Notes: a model not told the origin generated them from the letters alone. 64,000 nt of DNA from Paramagnetospirillum marisnigri (GCF_001650715.1 NZ_LWQT01000028.1:1-64000), one strand, 5' to 3'; shown: positions 53,671-63,128, counted from the stretch's first letter. Made by a program: numbers and translations.

Positions 53671-54699
53671 CTACTTGATCACTCCGGTGTCGAAGTAATA
53701 GGCCGAGGCGCCGCCATGCAACTGGATGCCCAGGCGGTCCAACTCGCTGGCCGACAGATGCACCAGCTTGCCGCGGGGATGGCTTTCGGTCAGCAGCTTC
53801 TGGGTACTGGGGTGCCACAGGGCGCGGGTCACGCCATAGATCAGGTCATTGGCCTGGGCGGCGCCGGTGACCAGGGCGACGCCCACATCCAGGGTCTTCA
53901 CCTCGGCGGCGATGCCCTTGTAGGTCTCGGCGGGAATGGTCGATGCCGTGAAGAACGGATTCTGGGTCCGCAGCTTGTCGATCTCCGGGCCGGCGATGGG
54001 CACCAGGACCAGATCGGTGCGCTGGGCCAGTTCGTTCAGGATGGGGACGGGATAGCCGTCCACCACCAGCATGGCATCCAATTGGCCCGAGGCCAGGGCG
54101 TCTGCCGCCGGTCCCGGCTTTTGCTGCACCAGTTTGACCTGGGCCTCGGTCAGTCCGAAGGCGCCCAGCAGCAGGCGGCCATGCACCATCTCGGCGGAGT
54201 CCTTGTCGCCGAAGCTGACCCGCTTGCCCTTGAGATCGCGCACCGAGGCGATCTTGGCATCCTTGCGGGCCACCAGATGCAGGCTTTCCGGATACAGCAT
54301 GGCAATGGCGCGCAGGGTCTGGACCGCGCCCTTGCCCTTGTAGATGCCGGTGCCGTGATAGGCCCAATAGGCGATGTCGGCCTGCACCAGGGCGGCATCC
54401 AGGCGCTTGGCGGCCACCGCCTCGATATTGGCGATGGAGCCGTTGGTGGACTTGGCCACCGCCACCATGCCAGGCACGCCGCAGGCGCCGCCCTTGTCGC
54501 AATCGCGGGATCCCGGCGGATTGCTGATGGCGTTGGCGATCAGCCCGCCAAAGGCGAACCGGGTTTCCCCGATGGGGCCGGTGCCGATCTGGAAGAAGCG
54601 GAGGTCCTGGGCCATGGCATGGCCCAGACCGGCCAGCACGGCCAGCACGGCCGCGAGACAGAGCGCCATGCGGCGCGGGCGAAGGATGTTGGTCCTCAC
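53671..54699 (-). CDS. TAXI-family TRAP transporter solute-binding protein
   Basis: A 342-residue periplasmic binding protein. A signal peptide (LCLAAVLAVLAGLGHAMAQ) is followed by the TAXI fold: FFQIGTGPIGETRFAFGGLI at the start and ATAAEVAAKRLDAALVQADI-like helices. GTG 54699 with GGGGGATTC upstream is chosen; a later ATG (54669) is possible. TAXI proteins bind small organic acids such as glutamate or 2-oxoglutarate. The DctQM-type membrane partner is not adjacent. Confidence 0.87.
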   Translation of the reverse strand: MRTNILRPRRMALCLAAVLAVLAGLGHAMAQDLRFFQIGTGPIGETRFAFGGLIANAISNPPGSRDCDKGGACGVPGMVAVAKSTNGSIANIEAVAAKRLDAALVQADIAYWAYHGTGIYKGKGAVQTLRAIAMLYPESLHLVARKDAKIASVRDLKGKRVSFGDKDSAEMVHGRLLLGAFGLTEAQVKLVQQKPGPAADALASGQLDAMLVVDGYPVPILNELAQRTDLVLVPIAGPEIDKLRTQNPFFTASTIPAETYKGIAAEVKTLDVGVALVTGAAQANDLIYGVTRALWHPSTQKLLTESHPRGKLVHLSASELDRLGIQLHGGASAYYFDTGVIK

Positions 54700-54903
54700 G
54701 CGGAATCCCCCCTGGATCCATTTGTTTGGCCGTCCCGCCTGGGCGGTGGGCGACCATGACAATAGCCCATTCATATCAACAAATCCTCATGTATGTGACC
54801 CATCCCAACGTATTCGGGTGGCTTCGGACACATCTTCTTCGTTGCGATCGGCGTCAAAGCAGGCAGAATATGGGCTGGACTGGTTTGGGGGAATTCCGTC
54901 CGA

Positions 54904-55935
54904 ATGGATGATGATGGCCTGAAGCCCATAAACGACAGCGACATGGACTCCATGTTCGTGCTGCCGCTGTCGATTATCCCGTTGCAGACTCCGGCGCTCC
55001 AGGCGGCGAAGCTGATCAAGAACGTGCGCCTGCGCAGCGCGGTGGAGATTTTCGCCGACGCCCAGACCGGTTCGGGACAGGTGGAGGTGGAAGCGCTGCC
55101 CGCCATGTTCGGCTGGCCGGTGGACCAGGTCCATCCCGATCTCGGCATCCTGCGCCGCCTAGCGCTGCTGCCCAGCTACGACGTCTATTCGCTGCGCATC
55201 AGCTTGCGCGAGCACGGCATTCCGGTCAACGACTACGCCGCCTTGAAGCTGTCGCCGGATAAGGCGGCCGAGCTGACCCGCTACATGATCATGTTCACCC
55301 GGCCGCTGATGAAGATGATCTATTCCGGCGAGGATGTGCAGGTCGACAGCTATGACGACCTCATGAAGCTGTTCCGCGATCCCGACATCAAGAAGGCGCG
55401 CCAGCGCCTGGAAACCATGGCGGAAAGCCTGAACATCGATATTTTCGACGTTCCGCGTTTCCTGGAAGACTATGGCGACACTTTCATGTCGCTTTCGTAT
55501 TTCCGCCATTGCCTGGACCGGCTGGAGCCCTATTTCACCGCCTGCGTCCAGTCCATGACCCCGATCCGCAGCCATTTCCAGCTGAAGCAGAACATCAATC
55601 TGATGAAGACCTGCGACCTGATCGAGGAGAGCATCAACTCCATCAGTTCGTCCATTTCCGGTCGGCTGGAAGTGTTCGACAAGCGCACCCGCGAAATGTG
55701 GGAAAACATCTCCCAGGATGAGTTCCGCTCGGTCAAGAGCATGATCGAGCGCTATCACGTCACCATCGGCGCCGCCCTGTGCGGCCTGACGGTGAAGATG
55801 AGCGCCTTCGCCCGCATGTTCCCCCGCCCCAATTCCGGCGGTCCCATCAAGCGGGCCGATTTCATGATGACCGAGATGATCCAGGGCATCGACCTGATCC
55901 GCGACGTGGAAAAGAAGTTCCAGTCCCAGAGCTGA
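54904..55935 (+). CDS. Conserved hypothetical protein, large helical
   Basis: A 343-residue protein without signal peptide or membrane helix. It is rich in amphipathic helices (LRRLALLPSYDVYSLRISLR; AARQRLETMAESLNIDIFD-like segment) and has a coiled-coil-prone region near 225-285 (EESINSISSSISGRLEVFDK). I recognise no domain. ATG 54904 has GGGGGAA about ten bases upstream. It is followed by a small minus-strand gene and another unknown helical protein. Confidence 0.6.
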   Translation: MDDDGLKPINDSDMDSMFVLPLSIIPLQTPALQAAKLIKNVRLRSAVEIFADAQTGSGQVEVEALPAMFGWPVDQVHPDLGILRRLALLPSYDVYSLRISLREHGIPVNDYAALKLSPDKAAELTRYMIMFTRPLMKMIYSGEDVQVDSYDDLMKLFRDPDIKKARQRLETMAESLNIDIFDVPRFLEDYGDTFMSLSYFRHCLDRLEPYFTACVQSMTPIRSHFQLKQNINLMKTCDLIEESINSISSSISGRLEVFDKRTREMWENISQDEFRSVKSMIERYHVTIGAALCGLTVKMSAFARMFPRPNSGGPIKRADFMMTEMIQGIDLIRDVEKKFQSQS

Positions 55936-55947
55936 GACGCGGATCGT

Positions 55948-56184
55948 TCAGATCAGCAGGTCGAGATAGGTGCCGCGCGGGGCGAAGCGGTCCAGGCTTT
56001 CGATTGGGGTATTGGCGGCCAGCATGCGTCGGCCGCGCGGGCCGTTGGGGGAGGTTCCCTCGATGCCGGGGCCGATGGCGACGGTGCTGCGCGCGGTGCG
56101 GTCGTTGCGGCTGAAGGTTTCGCGGACGTTGGAGACCCCCCCCGATGGGGGAGCCAATCCGATGCCGCGCGAAGTATCCACCAT
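55948..56184 (-). CDS. Small hypothetical protein
   Basis: A 78-residue polar protein with low predicted order (GLAPPSGGVSNVRETFSRND) and a hydrophobic-ended C-terminus (APRGTYLDLLI). No motif I recognise. It lies opposite in direction to its two neighbours, filling the gap between them. The ribosome-binding site is weak, so it is possibly not translated. Confidence 0.4.
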   Translation of the reverse strand: MVDTSRGIGLAPPSGGVSNVRETFSRNDRTARSTVAIGPGIEGTSPNGPRGRRMLAANTPIESLDRFAPRGTYLDLLI

Positions 56185-56278
56185 GACAGGCCGACTCCAT
56201 CTCCAAATATCGGGCTCAATTTAACACCCATGATCCTTTCCAGGAAGTGAATGTCGGCGCAATCTCCTTGCCCGCGAC

Positions 56279-57133
56279 ATGATCTTGTGGCTGAATGACC
56301 CGATGGCTACACCATACGCCGCGCCGGGCGCTCCCCCAGCGGCCAGACCCTTTGATCTGGCCGCCCATTTCATGGAATGCGGGTCGCTCAACACCAATCT
56401 CAGCATCGCTCCGGGCGAGCGGCTGGTCATCACCGACGACCTGCTGAACGGCAATGTGGTCGACTTCGCCGCCATGTCCATGGCGGCCATCGTCGCCCGC
56501 GACGGCCAGGTGGCCCGCGCCGCCATCATTCCGCTGTCGGTGGCGGCCAGCAAGGTCAAGGCCGCCGATCGCCGCAAATACGAGCGCCTGTTCGAGCTGA
56601 TCGAGGAAACCGCCTTCGACTCGGCGGCGCGCGAATCGGCCGAGGCGCTGATCGCCGCCAATTTCCGCGACTCCCAGATTCGCGAACTGGCGGCCGAGCT
56701 GGGGGGCACCATCGGCCCGGCCCGCACCCGCTATCGCGCCTTCCTCGAAGTGATCAAGCTGCTGGTGGACAAGAAGATCTCCCAGGGTGGCTTCCTGGAG
56801 GAATTCCTTGAATTCACCCGTGCCGTGGCGGGCAAGCTGGATTTCGGCATCTATTCCCTGTGCGTCGACCGCCTGTTCGTCTCCGAGCACATTCCCATGA
56901 TGGTCAAGGTGTCGCTGCTGGGCGAAATCCTCAAATACCCGCCGCTGGTGCGCAAGGAGCTGATGACCAATCTGCTGTCGTCGCCCAAGGCGCCGCGCGA
57001 CCTGATCAATCATGCCAGGGGGGCCATGGCCTCGGAGATGAGCCGGGCGCAACTGACCGAGATCGTGCTGTTCACCATGCTGAAGCAGTCCTGGCAGTGG
57101 CAGAAGAAAGCCCCCGGCCACCCGACGATATGA
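56279..57133 (+). CDS. Conserved hypothetical helical protein
   Basis: A 284-residue soluble protein (276 if ATG 56303 is used), helical, with an Ala-rich core, e.g. AAMSMAAIVARDGQVARAAI and SAEALIAANFRDSQIRELA. A long run of residues 130-260 resembles a HEAT/ARM-type helical array. No signal or catalytic motif recognised. It lies between an unknown gene and a 64-bp repeat. Confidence 0.6.
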   Translation: MILWLNDPMATPYAAPGAPPAARPFDLAAHFMECGSLNTNLSIAPGERLVITDDLLNGNVVDFAAMSMAAIVARDGQVARAAIIPLSVAASKVKAADRRKYERLFELIEETAFDSAARESAEALIAANFRDSQIRELAAELGGTIGPARTRYRAFLEVIKLLVDKKISQGGFLEEFLEFTRAVAGKLDFGIYSLCVDRLFVSEHIPMMVKVSLLGEILKYPPLVRKELMTNLLSSPKAPRDLINHARGAMASEMSRAQLTEIVLFTMLKQSWQWQKKAPGHPTI

Positions 57134-57155
57134 CATAGCCCGAGCCCATTTTACC

Positions 57156-57219
57156 TTCGTCATGGCCGGACTTGATCCGGCCATCCATGGACCCTCGGGT
57201 CGAGCCCGAGGGTGACGAA
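57156..57219. repeat. 64-bp double-hairpin repeat, copy 2
   Basis: Same layout as copy 1 (43668): TTCGTCA/TGACGAA ends and CCCTCGGG/CCCGAGGG second stem. The first stem is ATGGCCGGA/TCCGGCCAT, with a compensating base pair change relative to ATGCCCGGA/TCCGGGCAT, showing the stem itself is conserved. It lies between an unknown gene and the quinone oxidoreductase. Confidence 0.9.
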
Positions 57220-57265
57220 AGGGAAGAGAGCGAGCCCATTCACGCACCAACCCCGAGACCATCCC

Positions 57266-58234
57266 ATGAAAGCCGTCGTCTGTCCCGCCTTCGGTCAGCC
57301 CCTCGAGGTGACCGAATTCCCCGCCCCCGTCCTGATCCCCGAGGGCGTCCGCGTCAAGGTCCATGCCGCCGGGGTCAATTTCGCCGATTCGCTGATCACT
57401 GGGGGCAAGTACCAGGAAAAGATGGAGCCGCCCTTCGTTCCGGGCATGGAACTATCGGGGGTGGTGACCGAGGTGGCGGCGGGGGTGACCACCTGCAAGC
57501 CCGGCGACCGGGTGATGGTGACGGTGACCGGCGGCGCCTTCGCCGAGGAAGCGGTGGCCCATTGGACCGATGTGCATGTGCTGCCCGACCAGCTTGATTT
57601 CGTCACCGCCGCCGGATTCCCGGTGGCCTATGGCACCTCGCATCTGGGGCTGGTGAAAGCCGGGCTGAAACCGGGCGAGACATTGGTGGTGCACGGCGCT
57701 GCCGGGGGCGTCGGCCTGACCGCCGTCGAGCTGGGCAAGGCGCTGGGCGCCACCGTCATCGGCACGGCGGGCGGACCCGACAAGGTGGCGGTGGCCCTGG
57801 AGCATGGCGCCGATTTCGGCATCGACTACAAATCGGAAGATATCCGCGAGCGGGTCAAGGAGTTGACCGGCGGCCGGGGCGCCGACGTGATCTATGATCC
57901 GGTGGGCGGCTCGGTCTTCGACGCCTCGCTTCGGTCCATCGCGCCCGATGGCCGCATCCTGATCATCGGTTTCGCCAGCGGAACGGTGCCGCAGATTCCG
58001 GCCAATATCCTGCTGGTCAAGAACGTCACCGTGATCGGCTATTACTGGGGCGCCTATCGCAAGCTGGCGCCGGACCTGGTGAGGTCCTCCATGGCCGAGG
58101 CGCTGGACTGGTGGGCGGCGGGCAAGCTGAAGCCCCATGTCTCCAAGGTGCTGCCGCTGGATCAGGCGGTGACGGCCATCGAGATGCTGAAGGGCCGCGC
58201 CGCCACCGGCAAGATCGTCCTGACGGTGGCGTAG
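57266..58234 (+). CDS. NADPH:quinone oxidoreductase family protein (zinc-free MDR)
   Basis: A 322-residue medium-chain reductase. The catalytic N-terminal GroES-like domain includes VKVHAAGVNFADSLI and PFVPGMELSGVV; the Rossmann loop is VVHGAAGGVGLTAVELGKA. There is no zinc-ligand set, so it belongs to the quinone-oxidoreductase type acting on quinones or enones. ATG 57266 is chosen; an earlier frame would start within the repeat. Substrate unknown. Confidence 0.88.
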   Translation: MKAVVCPAFGQPLEVTEFPAPVLIPEGVRVKVHAAGVNFADSLITGGKYQEKMEPPFVPGMELSGVVTEVAAGVTTCKPGDRVMVTVTGGAFAEEAVAHWTDVHVLPDQLDFVTAAGFPVAYGTSHLGLVKAGLKPGETLVVHGAAGGVGLTAVELGKALGATVIGTAGGPDKVAVALEHGADFGIDYKSEDIRERVKELTGGRGADVIYDPVGGSVFDASLRSIAPDGRILIIGFASGTVPQIPANILLVKNVTVIGYYWGAYRKLAPDLVRSSMAEALDWWAAGKLKPHVSKVLPLDQAVTAIEMLKGRAATGKIVLTVA

Positions 58235-58272
58235 AGCGGGAGGCGGGCGAGACGCCCGCGCTCCCCCTACTC

Positions 58273-59322
58273 TTACCAGCCGTAGGCCTTGGCCATCTCC
58301 GGGTCCTTGGCGGCTACCGCCTTGGCCAGGTCGACCATGACCTTGGCCTGTTTCCAGGTGGCGTCGTCCTGCATCTTGCCGTCGATCATCACCGCGCCGG
58401 TGCCGTCGGGCATGGCGTCCAGGATTTTCTTGGCGAACAGCACCTCGGCCACGTCGGGGCTGAATACCTTCTTGGCGATCTCGATCTGCTTGGGATGCAG
58501 GCTCCAGCCGCCGACGCAGCCCAGCAGGAAGGCGTTGCGGAACTGGGCCTCGCAGGCGGCATCGTCGGAGAAGTCGCCGAACGGGCCGTAGAAGGCCTTG
58601 ATCCCCGCCGACTGGCAGGCATCCACCATCTTGGCGACGGTGTAGTGCCACAGGTCCTGCTGGAACAGGGTGCGGGCGGGCTTGCCCTCGGCGGCATCCT
58701 CCAGCACGCCGTAGAAGGGATGGCCGCCGCCGACGCGCGTGGTCTTCATGCCGCGCGAGGCGGCCAGATCGGCCGGTCCCAGGCTGATGCCGTGCATGCG
58801 CGGGCTGGCCTGGCAGATGGCGGCCACGTTCTCGACGCCCAGGGCGGTTTCCAGGATGGCGTGGATCAGGATGGGACGCTTGACCCCATGCTTGCCTTCC
58901 AGCTGGGCCAGCAACTGGTCGAGATAATGGATGTCCCAGGGGCCTTCCACCTTGGGCAGCATGACCACGTCCACCTTGTCGCCCGCCTCGGCGACGATGG
59001 TGGTGACATCGTCCAGGAACCAGGGCGAGTTGAGGCAGTTGACGCGGGTCCACAGCCCGGTATTGGGATTGTCCCAGGCCTTGGCCACCTCGATGAAACC
59101 GGCGCGCGCCGCTTCCTTGGCGTCGGCGGGGATGGCGTCTTCCAGATTGCCCAGCAGGACATCGACGGTCTTGCCGATCTCGGCGGCCTTGGCCCGCATC
59201 TTCTCGTTATGGGGCGGGAAGAAATGGATCATGCGCTCCAGGCGCACCGGCAATTCGCGATAGGGGGCGGGCGCGCCGATGGCGAGCGGCTCGAAGAACT
59301 TCCGGGGCGGCTTGGTGGTCAT
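58273..59322 (-). CDS. mcl1: L-malyl-CoA/beta-methylmalyl-CoA lyase
   Basis: A 349-residue HpcH/HpaI-fold lyase of the citrate-lyase beta-chain family. The metal/acid residues are seen in [27 protein letters not shown] and [15 protein letters not shown]. It cleaves malyl-CoA to glyoxylate and acetyl-CoA and methylmalyl-CoA to glyoxylate and propionyl-CoA, part of the ethylmalonyl-CoA pathway or related acetate assimilation. No other pathway gene is adjacent. A MarR gene lies upstream on the same strand. ATG 59322 is preferred to a start 13 codons upstream. Confidence 0.9.
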   Translation of the reverse strand: MTTKPPRKFFEPLAIGAPAPYRELPVRLERMIHFFPPHNEKMRAKAAEIGKTVDVLLGNLEDAIPADAKEAARAGFIEVAKAWDNPNTGLWTRVNCLNSPWFLDDVTTIVAEAGDKVDVVMLPKVEGPWDIHYLDQLLAQLEGKHGVKRPILIHAILETALGVENVAAICQASPRMHGISLGPADLAASRGMKTTRVGGGHPFYGVLEDAAEGKPARTLFQQDLWHYTVAKMVDACQSAGIKAFYGPFGDFSDDAACEAQFRNAFLLGCVGGWSLHPKQIEIAKKVFSPDVAEVLFAKKILDAMPDGTGAVMIDGKMQDDATWKQAKVMVDLAKAVAAKDPEMAKAYGW

Positions 59323-59406
59323 ATGCGCAATCCTCTTGCGGCGATTTCGGTCGGGCCGCAATAATGCTGCGTCATACCGCGTCGCACAAGGAGAAACGGC
59401 GTCGGG

Positions 59407-59781
59407 TTACGTCTGGCCGGTTGTGGCGCTTTCCCCGGCCGCGGCGGCGGCGGTGACGATGATGTCGCCGAACTCCCGCAGGAACACCGAGCCCTTGACC
59501 GTGCGCTGGATCAGCACCGAGCGGCGGTCCTGGTCGTCGACCTTGCGCTTGACCAGACCGAACTCGGTCAGGCGGTCCAGCGCGCGGGTGATGGCGGGCT
59601 TGGAGATGTTCAAGGTGGCGGCCAGGCCCCGCACCGTGTGGGGGGGCGGCGTCAGATAGACGGTGAGCAACAGCGCCATCTGGCGGGCCGACAGGTCGGG
59701 GGCATCGCGGCGGACGCTTTCGACGATGGCTCCGCGCCAGAGGTCAAGCGCCTGCACTGCCTTGAGATTGATGCCCATCAT
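59407..59781 (-). CDS. MarR-family transcriptional regulator
   Basis: A 124-residue winged-helix protein: LSARQMALLLTVYL, the recognition helix LNISKPAITRALDRLTEFGL and the wing VDDQDRRSVLIQRT match MarR. Effector unknown. It lies 84 bases before mcl1 in the same direction and could regulate it, or itself. Confidence 0.88.
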   Translation of the reverse strand: MMGINLKAVQALDLWRGAIVESVRRDAPDLSARQMALLLTVYLTPPPHTVRGLAATLNISKPAITRALDRLTEFGLVKRKVDDQDRRSVLIQRTVKGSVFLREFGDIIVTAAAAAGESATTGQT

Positions 59782-59873
59782 CCGCCTGTTCGTTGCGACG
59801 ACGAAATCTTTTTAGCGGAGGCGGAGGCATCCGGCAATGGCCCATATGGCCGGTTGGCAAAATGTCATTCAGG

Positions 59874-61262
59874 TCATTTGGCCGGGAACAGCTTGGCGAT
59901 GGCGGCAAAGACGGCGCGCAGGCCCTGGGCCTCGCCGCCCTCGGGCCGTCCGGGCCGCGACGATCCGTTCCAGGCCAGCACGTCGAGATGAGCCCAGGCG
60001 ATGTCGGGATCGACGAATTCCTGCAGGAACAGGGCGGCGGTGATGGCCCCGGCATGGGGTGAGTCCGAAGCGTTGACCAGATCGGCCACCTTGCTGTCCA
60101 GCATGCGGCGATAGGGCTTGTGCAGCGGCAGCCGCCACAGCGGATCGGATTCCGCGTCTCCGGCGTCCAGCAGGGTGCGGGCCAGTTGCTCGTTGTCGGT
60201 GAACAGGGCGGGCAGGTCGGGGCCGAGCGCGCTGCGGGCCGCCCCGGTCAGGGTGGCGAAATCGATCAGCAGTTTTGGCTTGTCGCGGCTGGCCTCGAAC
60301 AGGGCATCGGCCAGGATCAGGCGGCCTTCGGCGTCGGTATTGCCGATCTCGACGGTCAGGCCCTTGCGGGTGGCCAGCACGTCCAGCGGCCGCATGGCGT
60401 CGCCCGAGACGGAATTCTCCACCGCCGGAATCAGCACCCGCAGCCGCACCGGCAGCCGGGCGGCCATGATCATCGAGGCCAGCCCCAGGACATGGGCGGC
60501 GCCGCCCATATCCTTCTTCATCAGCTTCATGTTGGAGGACGGCTTGAGGTCGAGGCCGCCGGTGTCGAAGCACACGCCCTTGCCCACCAGGGTCAGCCTG
60601 GGGTTGGCTTCGTCGCCCCAGGTCAGGTCGGCCAGCCGGGGGCGGCGGTGCGAGGCGGCGGCGCGGCCCACCGCGTGGATGGCGGGATAGTTCTCGGCCA
60701 GCAGCCCATCGCCGACCACCACCCGGCATTGGGCGCCGAAGCGGGCGGCCAGCCTCTCGGCGGCATGGGTCAGCTCGGCCGGTCCCATGTCCGAGGCCGG
60801 GGTATTGACCAGATCGCGCACCAGGGCGATGGCGTCATGGGCGGCCTCGACGCGGGCGCGGTCGCAGGATTCGGGCCAGACCAGCCGGGGCGGCGGCTTG
60901 GCGGCCTTGCTCTTGTAGCGTTCATAGGCATATGTGGCGAGCGCCCAGCCCAGGGCGGCACGCTCGGCCAGGGGTGGGGGCGGTTCCGGGCTCAGGCGAT
61001 AGGCGCCGGCGGGCAGCTTGGCGGGCAGCGCGGCATAAGCCCACAGGTCGGCATCCTCGGCCAGACCGAACAGCACCCGGTCGAGCCCGCCATCCTCGCC
61101 GGGCACCAGGCAGACGCTGCCCGGTTCGGCGCAAAAACCGGTGGCCTTGATCCAGCCGCGCAGCCGGTCGGGCTGGGGGTCAAGCCAGCCCGAAAGCTCG
61201 GATTTCCTGAGGGCGGTAATCTCGATGGCCTGGGCGTCGGCTTCGATCAGATGCTCCGGCAC
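59874..61262 (-). CDS. Leucyl aminopeptidase family protein (M17)
   Basis: A 462-residue M17 metallo-aminopeptidase. The catalytic domain shows VGKGVCFDTGGLDLKPS with MKKDMGGAAHVLGLA (Lys/Asp ligands) and the signature NTDAEGRLILADAL. The N-terminal 170 residues differ from E. coli PepA. It is a cytosolic di-zinc/manganese enzyme releasing N-terminal residues. The ATG lies at 61262; the gene runs alone towards the MarR gene, with about 90 bases between. Confidence 0.9.
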   Translation of the reverse strand: MPEHLIEADAQAIEITALRKSELSGWLDPQPDRLRGWIKATGFCAEPGSVCLVPGEDGGLDRVLFGLAEDADLWAYAALPAKLPAGAYRLSPEPPPPLAERAALGWALATYAYERYKSKAAKPPPRLVWPESCDRARVEAAHDAIALVRDLVNTPASDMGPAELTHAAERLAARFGAQCRVVVGDGLLAENYPAIHAVGRAAASHRRPRLADLTWGDEANPRLTLVGKGVCFDTGGLDLKPSSNMKLMKKDMGGAAHVLGLASMIMAARLPVRLRVLIPAVENSVSGDAMRPLDVLATRKGLTVEIGNTDAEGRLILADALFEASRDKPKLLIDFATLTGAARSALGPDLPALFTDNEQLARTLLDAGDAESDPLWRLPLHKPYRRMLDSKVADLVNASDSPHAGAITAALFLQEFVDPDIAWAHLDVLAWNGSSRPGRPEGGEAQGLRAVFAAIAKLFPAK

Positions 61263-61333
61263 GCCAAATCCTCCTGTTCTTCCATCCTTTCCTTAGACAA
61301 TATTTCGCATTCCACGTCACCGGAGAATCCGTC

Positions 61334-61966
61334 ATGGCCCTTACCCTTGTCATCGGTACCAAGCGCTGGTCCACCTGGTCGCTGCGTCCCTGGCTGGCGC
61401 TGAAGGTCGCCAGGATTCCCTTCGCCGAGGTGGAAATCGCCCTGCGCCAGCCCGAGACCAAGGCGCAAATCCTGGAATGGTCGCCCTCTGGCAAGGTGCC
61501 GCTGCTGGACGACGACGGCTTCAAGGTCTGGGATTCCCTGGCCATCTGCGAATATCTGGCGGACCGCTTCCCCGAGGCCGGATTGTGGCCCGAGGACGCC
61601 CAGGCCCGCGCCGTCGCACGCTGCGTCTCGGCCGAGATGCATTCCGGCTTCATGCCGCTGCGCCGCGATTGCTCCATGGATGTGCTGGCCGACCTGCCCC
61701 TGGCCGAAATCAATGACGAGGTCAAAGCCGATATCGCCCGCATTGACGCCATCTGGACCGATTGCCGGGCGCACTTCGGGGGTCGAGGTGAAGGCGGGGG
61801 GGGGCCGTTTCTGTTCGGCCGCTTCTCCATCGCCGACGCCATGTTCGCCCCGGTGGCCAGCCGGGTGCGCACCTACCATCTGCCGGTGGGGGCGGTGTCG
61901 GCCGCCTATGTGGATGCCATCCTGGGCATGGCGGAAGTCAGGGAGTGGATCGCAGGGGCGAAATAG
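61334..61966 (+). CDS. Glutathione S-transferase family protein
   Basis: A 210-residue GST: N-terminal thioredoxin-like domain (LVIGTKRWSTWSLRPWLALK, then PSGKVPLLDDDGFKVWDSLA with the cis-Pro and the glutathione-contacting Asp-Ser) and an all-helical C-terminal domain. The active-site Ser/Tyr cannot be assigned with certainty. Substrate unknown. It is divergent from the aminopeptidase gene. Confidence 0.88.
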   Translation: MALTLVIGTKRWSTWSLRPWLALKVARIPFAEVEIALRQPETKAQILEWSPSGKVPLLDDDGFKVWDSLAICEYLADRFPEAGLWPEDAQARAVARCVSAEMHSGFMPLRRDCSMDVLADLPLAEINDEVKADIARIDAIWTDCRAHFGGRGEGGGGPFLFGRFSIADAMFAPVASRVRTYHLPVGAVSAAYVDAILGMAEVREWIAGAK

Positions 61967-61977
61967 GGAAAGGCCGC

Positions 61978-62208
61978 TTAAGCCGCGCGCCGCCCGCCTT
62001 GCTGAAGCAGTCGCAGCGCCTCGGCGATGACATCGGGGTGGCGGCTGGCGAACTGGATGTCGTAGCCCATGGGTTCGCCATCCTCGCCCATGTCGATGGC
62101 GAAGTCGCGTTCGTCATGGGTGATGGTGTGGGCGACGCGACCTTCCCGCAGCGTGACGTACATGCTGTCGGTGGATGGGTCGTAAATCACCGGTGATGTG
62201 CTCGTCAT
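61978..62208 (-). CDS. DUF2283-domain protein
   Basis: A 76-residue DUF2283 protein: VIYDPSTDSMYVTLREG at the start and an acidic FAIDMGEDGEPMGYDIQFAS stretch. Its ATG overlaps the stop of the next upstream gene by four bases, so they are coupled. DUF2283 proteins are often encoded beside a small partner, in places with toxin-antitoxin-like organisation; no such activity is shown here. Confidence 0.78.
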   Translation of the reverse strand: MTSTSPVIYDPSTDSMYVTLREGRVAHTITHDERDFAIDMGEDGEPMGYDIQFASRHPDVIAEALRLLQQGGRRAA

Positions 62209-62474
62209 GGCGAGAAATCCCGATCCAGCATGGCGTTGTGCACCGTTTGGCCATCGTCCAGGGTGACGACCCGCAGCCATTGGTTCAGGTCGTCGATCCA
62301 ACCCCAGTGCCGTATCCGGCCGCTGGGTTCCCGCTCCTTGCGAAACGGCGCGTTGAGAGTCGAGACTACCATGATCGGATCGATCATGCGACGGTCCGGG
62401 CGGGCCATGACAGAAAGCGCGAAGTAGCGGGTGCGCCAGAACGGGGGCGGGGGCAGGCGATCCGGCAGATTCAT
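62205..62474 (-). CDS. Small partner of the DUF2283 gene
   Basis: An 89-residue protein (start ATG 62474): PPPPFWRTRYFALSVMARPD near the N-terminus, SGRIRHWGWIDDLNQWLRVV in the middle, and DGQTVHNAMLDRDF at the end. The layout recalls DUF4258-like/phage-type small proteins that pair with DUF2283 proteins. It is translated first and overlaps its partner. Function unknown. Confidence 0.65.
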   Translation of the reverse strand: MNLPDRLPPPPFWRTRYFALSVMARPDRRMIDPIMVVSTLNAPFRKEREPSGRIRHWGWIDDLNQWLRVVTLDDGQTVHNAMLDRDFSP

Positions 62475-62517
62475 CAGAACCCCCGTCGGGCACGAGGCGT
62501 GGCGGTGATGGGGCCGC

Positions 62518-63024
62518 TCACGAGCCCGGCGGAGCGCAGGAGCAGCGATATAACTGCTCCAGTTCCGGTTTGGCGACTTCGGCGGTGACCTGTTCGATGA
62601 AGGTGTTGCCGCCTCGGGATGAACTCTTGTCCGCGCTGAGCAAGGTGCCGATAAAGCCAAGAGCCGCCGAGGCGGCGACCCGACGCGCATTGGGTGCGGC
62701 CGAGATATAGACCGTCTTGCCCGGTTCCGCCTTGAAGTTCATGACCGATGTTCCGGGGGTGGAGGGATTATCGAGGGCAAGGCGGTACTCGCCAGGGCGG
62801 ATATCGCGCACCATGACCTCGCCGGGCGAGATGAAGCAGACGATGCCGCCATTCAGCGAGACGGAATTCTCCTCGCCGAAGCCAAGATTGATCCCGGTGC
62901 GGTACAGAACCAGGCGGGACAGGTCGCCCCGGACTTCGGCCCTGGGCATCTGGAATTTTTCGCTGGAGCTGGCGCAGGCGCCGAGCATCACCACGACCCC
63001 CAGGCAAATCAGGCGATGAAGCAT
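62518..63024 (-). CDS. Lipoprotein of DUF2846 type
   Basis: A 168-residue lipoprotein. The signal peptide ends in a lipobox, LGAC, so Cys is acylated after residue about 16; the Asp+2 inner-membrane retention signal is absent, which suits outer-membrane sorting. The body (LSRLVLYRTGINLGFGEENS, a VRDIRPGEYRL strand and a FKAEPGKTVYIS stretch) fits DUF2846-like beta proteins. ATG 63024 is used; a TTG five codons upstream is less likely. Role unknown. Confidence 0.75.
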   Translation of the reverse strand: MLHRLICLGVVVMLGACASSSEKFQMPRAEVRGDLSRLVLYRTGINLGFGEENSVSLNGGIVCFISPGEVMVRDIRPGEYRLALDNPSTPGTSVMNFKAEPGKTVYISAAPNARRVAASAALGFIGTLLSADKSSSRGGNTFIEQVTAEVAKPELEQLYRCSCAPPGS

Positions 63025-63128
63025 CCCAGTGACCCTCAAATCGGCAATTTTTAATAGATACGATCTAAATGCAATCGTATTTTGGCTGCTGATATTGCCG
63101 TGAGGAAAGCGAGGACGTCAAGGATGGG

